Positions 6,695 to 16,600 of a DNA stretch of 22,066 bases are shown here, piece after piece (position 1 is the first letter of the stretch; each line of letters opens with the position of its first letter). The stretch comes from an uncultured Clostridium sp. (GTDB lineage Bacteria > Bacillota > Clostridia > TANB77 > CAG-508), in assembly GCA_958413095.1 (NCBI GenBank), contig CATYUF010000031.1, positions 1-22,066 of the forward strand, read 5' to 3'. Below the pieces are notes generated by a model that searched no databases, was not told the origin of the DNA, and was given only the letters and a program-made list of their open reading frames with translations. Both the position numbers and the translations under genes were made by a program.

Positions 6695-6992
6695 TATTTT
6701 TTTATTATTAATCCTATTTTCCATTTTATTTTGAAAATTTTTCTTTTCTGTTCCTCTTCCGTTTTTTTCAATTCCTGCTTATAGTTATGTCTTAAACAAT
6801 ATGTACTTATATGTTTTGAATCTACATTTAATTCCTCTTTGAAAATTTTTTTCTCCTTTCAATTTTATCTATATTCGTTTTGGATATTTGTGTAATAATT
6901 CAAAATGGATATGATAAAATAACAATAGCTTTAAAGTCGAAGGAAAAGAACCAATGGAAATATAATCACGATAAGCAATATATATTTAATAA
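6695..6992. other. Interval without a convincing gene
   Basis: The minus strand has an open stretch of about 60 codons (6855 down to 6673) with a charged, helix-like product but no start codon and no recognisable family. The plus strand from 6880 leads into the Fic remnant but in broken frames. I see no complete gene here. Confidence 0.4.
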
Positions 6993-7207
6993 AATGCTAG
7001 ATATTATATTGAATTTGAAAGAATACATCCTTTTGAAGATGGAAATGGAAGAACAGATAGATATTACTTATAAATTATGAATTATTAAAAACTAATTTGC
7101 CACCTGTTGTTATATCAAAAGAGGATAGGGTAAAATATTTTGAATTTTTAAGAAATAATGATAGTAATGGATTAGCTAACTGGTTGAAAGATTTATCCAA
7201 GTTATGA
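6993..7207 (+). pseudogene. Fic-domain protein remnant
   Basis: The frame starting at 6993 reads NARYYIEFERI and then HPFEDGNGRTDR (core HPFEDGNGR at 7026-7052), the diagnostic Fic active-site motif whose His accepts the proton when AMP or another group is moved to a target. It meets TAA right after YYL. A shift to another frame gives LLINYELLKTNLPPVVI, then SKEDRVKYFEFLRNN and NWLKDLSKL, ending at 7207. That is the expected C-terminal continuation of Fic/DOC proteins. The N-terminal two thirds are absent and a stop precedes the fragment. The gene is dead through truncation and a frameshift. An inhibitory helix motif of an antitoxin is not seen nearby. Confidence 0.65.
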
Positions 7208-7313
7208 TTTTATACAGTAATTTAAAATATATTTTAGAAAAGGAAATTTATTTTAAAAGTGGTATGAACTCTTACTACTTTTTTAAGAAAATTGGAGTTA
7301 TAAATTAAACTTA

Positions 7314-7355
7314 AAATACGGAACGAACTTAAAATGCTCATTCCGTATTTTTTTA
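7314..7355 (+). terminator. Terminator after the Fic remnant
   Basis: AAATACGGAA (7314-7323) pairs perfectly with TTCCGTATTT (7341-7350), followed on the plus strand by more T residues. The minus strand also gives a T-rich 3' side, so it may work both ways. Confidence 0.6.
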
Positions 7356-7596
7356 CTTTTCTTGAATAAATTTTTAATTTTATTACATATTTTTGCATAA
7401 AACTTTCTTCTTTATATTCAATCACTGCTGTTTCTTCTATAATAGTGTTATTTTCATAATTTTATATTCCTGCCTTTGACTTTTTGAATAAATTATCAGA
7501 ATTATATTTTTCTCTTGCTTCTTACTCTTTTATTCTTAAATGACTTTGATATTTATTAATATATATTTGTGTTTTCATTTGATAAATCCTTGCCAT
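7333..7596 (-). pseudogene. Degenerate small ORF with two in-frame stops
   Basis: From ATG at 7596 one minus-strand frame reads MARIYQMKTQIYINKYQSHL, then RIKE-TAA-EAREKYNSDNLFKK, SKAGI-TAA-NYENNTIIEETAV, and IEYKEESFMQKYVIKLKIYS followed by RKVKKYG. The product keeps protein-like composition across both stops: helix with Glu/Lys, an IEYKEESF step, and a basic C-terminal helix with aromatic residues. This resembles small clostridial proteins with a basic membrane-hugging helix, such as the start of the product of 1817-2164. No ribosome binding site is clear. I regard it as a decayed gene of unknown function; the family match is weak. Confidence 0.35.
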
Positions 7597-7650
7597 TTCT
7601 TACTATTTAACCATATTCATTCATTGGCATAATAAAATTCTCTTTATCTT

Positions 7651-10600
7651 TTATTTCTTTAGTCCACCAAAATCAATCATTTTTGGAAATTTTGTAGGAT
7701 CTGGGCTATATGGGAATGGGCTTTCTGAATAGTTTCTTTCTTCTATATTGTCTAAGTCCCATATGCTTTCATCCAAGTGTAATATATTTTTATAGAATTC
7801 TTTACTTAGTAATTGTTCTTTTGTTACTTCTTTTATATTTGTTCCATTACTATTTGAAATTCCTTGTTCATCTGCATTTTCATAGCAATTTGTAATAAAT
7901 TCTATATTTGCTGCATTTGGTATCATCGCAAATTTATTAAGTAACATATCATATAATGTTTTTCCTATAGATATAGAATTTTTAATTTCTGTTTTTCCTT
8001 CTATTTTTCCAATAAATAATCCACTATTTTTGGCATTTTCTTCTTTATATCCTCTACCTATAATATTAGCTACTACATTTTCAATTTTAATTCCACCATG
8101 GCTTAATCCTATAACTGCTCCACTTTCACTTCCTGCTGTGTGCATTTCTCCTTGAACATAACAGTTTTTAATGCTTCCTCCTGTTTTTTCGCTAATAAAT
8201 GTTGAAGATTTGTTTCCACAGTTAGCAATTTTTGATTCTGTCATTATAAACGCTTCTGTTACATTTATTTTTTCAAATACTGAATCTTTATCATTTACTG
8301 TTATTACTGCAATATTATTGTTTCCTGTCATAATGATTTTATTAAATCTCATATTATAGAATTTTGCTTCTGTTGATTTTTTTGTAAATGCTGCTATATT
8401 GTTTTGAGTTTTGTCGCTGTTCCAAGTGTCTATATATTGCGTATATGGTGGTTTATTCCATACTATTCCATGTTGGAAGTTTTCTATATTTAAGTTTTGT
8501 GCTGTTCCACTAAATTGTTCAAATATACTAGCATTACTTAGATTCTTTATTGTGTGTCCATTTCCGTCGATTACTCCAAAGAAGGTTCCTGGTATTACTG
8601 AACTTCCTAAATTATAGGTCTTTCCTGAGAAGTCTAAGTCTTTTGTTAATGTATATCTTCCATCTGGTTTTGTTGATAGTTTTTCTATAAATTCATCTAC
8701 TGAGTTTATATTTTCTCTTAATATAATAGGTATATTTTCGTTAGGGTCTAGATTTTTTAGGCTTGGAACTTCTTCATTTACTATTCCTGTAAAGTCCCAT
8801 GTATTTTCACTCCATCCTAAAGTATTTTTATAGAAGTTCTGATTTGTAATTTCTGATTTTGTTGTAACTTTTATTTTTCCGTCAAAGTTAATGTCTTTTC
8901 TTTCTAATGTAGAAGTTCCTGTGTTGTCTTCATATTCATAATTTCCTTTGTAATTACTTAGTTGTTCTTTTTCTGTTGCTCCATCAAATTTATATTGCTT
9001 GTATTGGTTTCCAAGTGAAATATTGTTTTGAACTATTGAGTTGTTTGTTGATTTTCCTATAAATCCTGCTACTGCATTTGTTCCATTTACAGTTGCATTA
9101 CTGAAACTTTTTGTAACAGAGGAATTTGTTAATAATCCTATTAGCCCTCCAACATTAGTATTTCCTTGTACATTTCCTATTGAATAAGAGTTTAAAATGA
9201 TAGATCTATTATGAACTTCTCCTATTAGTCCTCCTATTGCATTTCCTTTTGATTTTACTTTTCCATTTGCTGAACTTTCTTGTATTTGACTTTGTCCTAC
9301 ATATCCTGCAATCATACCAACTCTGGTATTTCCTGATATTGTGGCATCTGTTATATGTGTATTTGTTACAAAAGAATTTGTCATACTTCCAATTAGTCCA
9401 CCAATTTGTTTATTGGTTGATGTAACTTCTATTTTCTTTCCTATTACATTTTCAATTTCACTATATTCTGCTTTTCTTGCTAATGCTCCTACATCTGCTA
9501 CCGTACTAGAAATTTTGCTATTTTCTAATTTTAAGTTTGAAATATGTGCAAGTTTTAATGAATCGAAAATTGGTAATGTGTTTCCTGTTATTTTATGACC
9601 TTGTCCATCTATTTTTCCTATAAAGTTTCCATCTATTATTGCATTTTCTCCAGTTAGTGAAGATACATCTATGTCATTATCTAATACATAATATCCTGAT
9701 GGATTTTCTTTTAGTTTTTGTTTGAACTCTTTTGCTGATTTTATATGCACTTTATTTGTTTCATTTTCACCATTTAATACTTCTTGCCTAAAATCATCTG
9801 TTATTCTTTTTACATAGTGATAATTTCTTCTTCTAACATTTGTACTATTTGTTACATTTCTGTCTCCATTTTGCGCATCTATTTTTAGGGCATTTATATA
9901 TGTTTCCTTTAATTCATCAGCATTTACATATGTTACTTTATTCCAGCTGTCTTCCATTAACTTGTAACGCTCTTGTTTGAATTTTTGCCATGTCATTGTA
10001 CTGTCATTTGTAACTTTTTTAATGGCATCTAAGTCATTTTTACTTTTTCCACTATAATAAGTAACATAACCTCCATCATATCCACCTATTCCAAGCATTT
10101 GCCAAGCTGTATATTTAAAGCCATATGTATGTGTTCTTCCATTTTCATTATATGGTTGATACCATCTTCTGATATACATACCTTCTGAGCCGTAAGCCCC
10201 TTCTCCTGTTTGTGTTGTGTTTCCTGTTATTCCTGGCTTTATAGTAATTTGATTGTCCCATAAGTCATTTACTGTTTTTAAGTTCATTTTTTCAAATTCT
10301 TCTTTTGAAAGTGTTTTCCATCCTACTGTTGAATAATCTTTTGGTGCGTTTGGATAGTATATTTGTACTGCTACTTTTGATTGTTCTTCTGGTGTTAATT
10401 CTAAAAATGCTTTTGCTTCTACATAGTCTAAAAAGTCAATTGTTTCGAACATTCTTTTATAATAGCTTTCAATTTTTTCTTTAGAGTTAATTCTTTCTGG
10501 TGTTAAGTTTGTTGTAACCATTTGATTTACATTGTAATTGTAACTTAAGTTAAAGTTTATGTCTCCATCTCCTGCTCCTTGAGATGTGTTTCCATCTGTG

Positions 10601-13600
10601 TAATCTTCTGAGCCAGTTATTCCATCTGCTGATGCTCCTCCTCCTATTGGTCTAAATCCATTATTTTTAAAGAATAATCTAGCTGTTTGGTTATGTCCTG
10701 TTTCATGTGTCCAAGCTGAATAACTATTTAATGCATGATTTGTTACAAAATAGATTCTTTGACTTCCTGCATATGCTCCTACTCCACCTATCATAGACCA
10801 TTCATTCAATATCTCATTAAAATTCTTATGGAATAAGTCATTAGTTTTTGCATTAAATTGTTCTCCTAATTCTGGCAAAAATCTAGTATCTATAGCTATA
10901 TCACATATATTATTAAAATATCTGCTTTCTATAAATCCTGCTGCTGTTCCATAGAAGGTTGCTACTTGATTTGCGAAGTTTTGCATTTTATTTAGTAATG
11001 TTTGTTGTTGTGTTTTATTTGTAGGGTCTGTTATATATACTCTTTGTGATCCCACAAAAAATACTGTTGGTGTTGATATCATATATCCAGCATTTTCTGG
11101 TAATGTTAAAAGTGCTAACATATATTCTGGTCTCTTTTTTAGTTGTGTCCAAGCTCTATAATCAATGTCGCTTTCTTCATGCCCCTTTGCTTGAGCTTCT
11201 ACTAATGGTCCTTTGAAGTTTTCTGTAAACCAGTCATTTGGATTTTTATTATCTGTTAAAATTTTAATATTATATTCGATAAAGTCTCCTATTTGTGATA
11301 TTCCAAATCTATGTGCTAAAGTATCTCTATAATATTGGTAATTTACATGACTATTTTTCCATCTACTATTCCAAAAGTCTGATATTAAGTCACTTATCTT
11401 TATATTTTCTCTGTATAATTCTCCCTTGAATAACATAATGTCTGAAAGGTTTGCTCCATCCATATTTATTCCATAGAAACGAGAATAATAATTGTATGCA
11501 AATAAAATTCTTTTCATTTCATTATTGTTAAGTTTATTTTTTACTATTGTGTTTAGTATTTCATTTTCCATTGTTATACTATATCCACTTGCACTAGATA
11601 AATATTTATAAATGAAATTATCTGCATTTTCTTTTTTTCTTACAATTTCATTAAAATGTACTTTATATGCTGGATGTCCTCTGTCAAGAGTTAACATTCC
11701 TTGTAAATCTTTTTCATATTCTATATTCTGTATATAGTTACTTAAATTGCTTATAATTGTTGCATCTTGTTTTATAATGTATTTATCAAAATTGTACTCA
11801 ACATTTAATTCATTAATATGATAATTTGCTATATTTCCATATGTGTCTTTAAATTTTAAAGTGTACTTTTTAGTTGTATTATCATCAAATACTACTTTTA
11901 TATGACTTAGGTTTTTATAATTTTCTTTTGTAATAGCAACTGCTAATTTTCCTTTATTGTCATATGGTAATACTGTTTTTATTAGTTTTTTATTTAATAC
12001 ATAATCTTTACTAATTTTTGTTCCATCTAATATTAAATATTTTGCATCATAAAATGGCATTAATTTATATAAGTTACTATATATAATTTCTTTGTTTTTA
12101 TTATATTCTGCCATATTCTCTAATCTTGCTTGTTGTGGAATATACACTTCATCTTCTTGTTGTTGATTTTCTTCTTTTTCATTGTTTGGATCAGCATTAT
12201 TTAATGTTGGTAGTTTGTCATAACTACATCCATTTAAATTCCAAATACTTTCATCAAATCCTGCTTCTTTTTTACAAAACTCTTCATTGAAATCATTTTT
12301 AGATATTTTCTTAATTTGTGCATTGTCATTGTCTTTTAATGTTGATTCTTCCATTACATAGTTTTTAGTAAACATATTTAATGTAGCATTTGTTCCATAT
12401 AGTTTATATGAATTTCTTCCTGTTGCAAAGCTTATATTTTGTTTTAAATTAATTTGACCAGCATTTCTTGCAAATCCTACTATACCACCTATTCCATTTG
12501 GTCCATCTGTTGAATCTATATTTACTTTTGCTATACAATTTTTTATATAGCTTGTGTCTGGTACATATTTTTCTACAAGTCCTACTATTCCACCCATTTC
12601 TTTTCTTCCTGAAATTGCACCTGTTACATAACAGTTTTCTATTGTAGATGTGTTAATGTATCCAGTAATTCCTCCAATTGCACTTACAAGTGAATTTTGT
12701 GGTCCTGTTATATTAAGTCCTGTTACACTACATTCTTTAATTGTACTTTCTGTAAGTTTTCCAGTGATTCCACCATAGTATGAATATTTTACAGATGTTG
12801 TAATTGTCATATTTTTTACATGAACATTACTTATAGTAGTATTACTTCCTGTTTCATTTGAAAGAACTCCTCTTCCTGTAACATTATCTGTATTTGATAA
12901 ATGCACATTTTCTAATACTAAATTTTTAATATTAGCTCTTGATACATAGTCAAAGATTGGTTTAGATAAATTATATATTTTGTGTCCATTTCCATTTAAT
13001 GTTCCTGTAAATGTTATGTCTGCTCCTACCAAAGATCTGTAATCTCCTGTAATTGTTGATGCATCATAATCTTTGGTTAATTCAAATGTTCCATTTGGAT
13101 TTTCTTTCATTCGTTTTATTAAACTTGCTAGTGAATTATTTGTAGCTTTATTATTTTCTACTGTTCCATACTCTACTTCTAATTTGTCTTGTTTCATATT
13201 ATTTTCATATTGCACTACATTTTCATATTCTAATTCAAGTTTTAATATATTATTTTCTTCTCTATATCCTTTTAATGGTGCATAAAAGGCTGGCATATCT
13301 TTCATTTCTACTTTTACTAAAAATTGATTTACATTTTCTAATTCGTAAGTATATATGCTAGTTACTTCTTCTATTTTGTCTCCATTTTTTCTGTATAGAT
13401 ATACATCTGTCACATCTTTCATCTCTATTTTACGAATTGTAAATTCCATTTCTTTTTCTAATAGGATTTGAGATTTGTGTAAATTGTTTTCATCTGTTCC
13501 TAAGTTGTAGTCTGCTATTATTTTAATATAGTAATATTCACTATTTGTTTTGTCAAAAATTATTTCATTGTTATTTGCTTGTAAATCTTGTGTTTTTATT

Positions 13601-16600
13601 TCATTTTTGTTTTTGTCTGTAATAATAATTTTTCCATTTATAAATGTTTCTTCTTTATCTTCTAATATAAAGCTTGCTTTTATTTTGTTTTTACTTTCTG
13701 TGTCTTCATTATATGAAAAGTCTGTTATTGTAGGTTTGTCTTTTAGAACTTCTACTTCTATTTTCGTTTCACTTGTAAGATCTAATTCTACTCTATTTGA
13801 TAAAATTACTTTTTCTATTTTTATTTCTTGCTTTCCACTTACCTCATAACCTGATAATGTAACTGTATATTGATTTGTGCCTGTTTTTCTTGTTACTTTA
13901 TATGTATTTCCATTGATTATTACATCTTCTGGTATAAAGTTAGAAACATTTGTGCTTGTAAAACTTAAATTAATTTCTTCATTTTTATTAAAATATTTTG
14001 TTTCTTCATTTGTGTTGGCTGTTTTTAAGTCATTTACTTGTAATTTGTAATCATGTATTAATATAACTGGTATTTCTTCTAATATTTGGTCTTTTTGAAT
14101 ATGTTCTTCTGTTTCTGTGAATCTATTATATGTAACTAAAATTTTTGCTATATATGAAACACCTTCTTCTACATGGTCAAAAGTTACTGTTCCTTTTCCA
14201 TTTTCGTCTTTTACAATTTCTTTTTCTAATGTTTTACTGTTATTTACTAATTGTACTTTTCCACTAACATAACTATTATCTATATCATTTATTGTAAAAT
14301 GTAATTTTACTTCATGGCTTCCTACACTATCTTCTTGTATTACATCACTAATTGTTGGTATATCTTTTAGTATATTTATTTGTAATGTATTTTTACTATT
14401 TGTTTCTGTTCCGTCTTTAAAGATAATTTTTGTAGTTTCAAGTTTTAGTAATTGTGCTACATTTTCAGTTTGAACTGTAATTTTATATTTTCCATTAGAT
14501 AATTTTGTTGCTTTATAATTTACACTATTTACACGAATTTTTTCTATTGGTTGTTCACTATTTGTTTCTATTTCATATGTTATATTTACTGTTTCATTTT
14601 TTTCTACTTCTGTTTTGTCTATTTGGGCTTGTTTTATATCTGCATAAATAATTGCTGGTATTTCTTGTTCTAACAATATTTTATTTTTTGCTATTTCTGT
14701 ATTCGTTACTCTATAACTTGCAACTATTTGTACTGTATATTTTGTTGAGCTTTTTGTTTTTAGTGTTGTTTCTATTATGCCTTTTCTTATTTCTTCTAAG
14801 TTTAACTCTTTGCTTTCAATTATATTCTTCTTACTATCATAAATTATGACTTTTGCACTTTCTATTGATTGTCCTTCATCTACAATATTAAATTTAATTT
14901 TAATATTTTTATCTGTTATATTTTCTTGTGTTTCAAAGTTAGTTATACTAGGTTTCTTTTCTTCTATTTTAACTTGAATACTGTTGTTTTTGTCTAAAGT
15001 AAATTCTTTTCCATTTCCAAGTTTTACTTTTTCTATTGTTATTGTTTGATTTCCTAAATTTTCAATTCCGTCTATTGTTGTAGTATAATAATTATTTTTT
15101 TCTGTTACTTCATATTCTTTTCCATTAATTGTTACAACAGCTGGTTTAAATGTATTGTTTTTAGTAGTTTCAAATGCTACATTTGTACTGTCAAATGAAA
15201 CTTGAATTTGTTCTCCTCTTGTAAATATTGTACTTGCTACATCATTTTTTAAGGTTTGTATATTAGATATTTTAAATTTATAATCTAAATTTACAGTAAA
15301 TTCTTTTGAGTAGATAATAGATTCTCCTTTATGTTCATTTTCTGGTAATTGCTCTGATGCTAAATTATAATTTACTTCTATTTCTACTATATAAGTTTTT
15401 CCATCTTGTACTGGTATTTCTTGTTTATTATTTCCTGATTTTATAGTATTTTGAACTACTAGTTTGTTTTCTCCTTCTGTTCCTGTTTTTTCATAAACTG
15501 TAAATTGTGCTGAAGTAATGCTATTTTCTGTGTCTATTAAATCAAAGCTAATATTAGTTTTTCCTTCAAAGGTGTCCTCTAATTTATAAGATTTTTCATC
15601 TATAAATGGTTTTTCTTTTAATACACTAACAGAAAAATTGTAATTTACTTTTACTTCTTCATTTGTAGAAAGTATTACTTTTGAAAATTTGAAGTCTTTT
15701 TTCTCTGCTATATTTCCTACATTTAGTTTTACTTTATATTCATTTCCACCTTCAGTTGTTTTTTGTACTTCATATTCTTTATCATTTATTACTACTTTTT
15801 GAATTGATACATCTTCATAGTTTATTTTTCCTATAAATGATATTTCTATTTCTTGATTTTTATTTGGATAGTAATTTTCTGTATTAATATTTTCTAGTTC
15901 TACTACATATTTTCTTTTATTTTCGATTTTTTTTATTAAAAGTGTTAAATCTGTTACTGTTATTTTTTGGTCATTATTTAAGTCTGCATTTTCTAATTTA
16001 TGAACTGGTAAGTTTTCAAGTCCTATTAGATGTTTTTCAATTAATTCTACATCTGTATAATCAATCAATCCATCATCATTTACTTCTCCCTTTTTAGAGT
16101 TATCTATAATTGTTGCATATGTAGTTCCTGCTAATTGTGCTGTTAAAATAATTGCTAATATCATTCCTATTATTTTTTTGTCTTTAGCTTTTATTTTTTT
16201 ATCAATTTTTTTGTATTTTATAAATGAATATATTGCAATTAATAGTAATATTTCTATTGCAATAAAAATAAATGTTTCTGTATTTCCTAATCCTGTTTTT
16301 GGTATATCTGTTTGAGGTTTATTTGTGCTTTGTTGATTATTTGGTTTTTGATTAGGTTTGTTTTGATTGTTTTGTGAGTTATTTGCTGTACCTTGATTAT
16401 TATTTCCTTGATTACCATTTTCTTGATTGTTATTTCCTTGATCATTGTTTCCTTGATTGTTATTTCCTTGATCATTGTTTCCTTGATTGTCGTTATCTTG
16501 ATTATTATCACCTTGGTTGTCATCTGTTCCCGGCTTATTACCGTCGTCTGGATTGGTCTCTTCTTCCTGAATAACTTTAATATCTATTTTTGAATCTTGT

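Noticed and set aside
6673..6855. Minus-strand open frame of about 60 codons upstream of the ART-like gene
   Set aside because: No start codon with a ribosome site, no known motif, and it covers the promoter of the ART-like gene.
7710..14849. Plus-strand ORFs of 60-100 codons inside the protease gene
   Set aside because: They are antisense to a long, well-supported coding frame and rich in Leu/Phe/Ser as expected from reversed AT-rich codons.
16392..16511. CRISPR array suspected from regular 30-bp repeats
   Set aside because: The repeats are directly adjacent without unique spacers and lie inside a coding frame. No CRISPR array or cas gene was seen in the window.
16287..16593. Several repetitive frames over the Asn/Gln linker repeat, on both strands
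   Set aside because: They are shadows of the tandem repeat in the protease gene; their products are pure repeat with no start signals.
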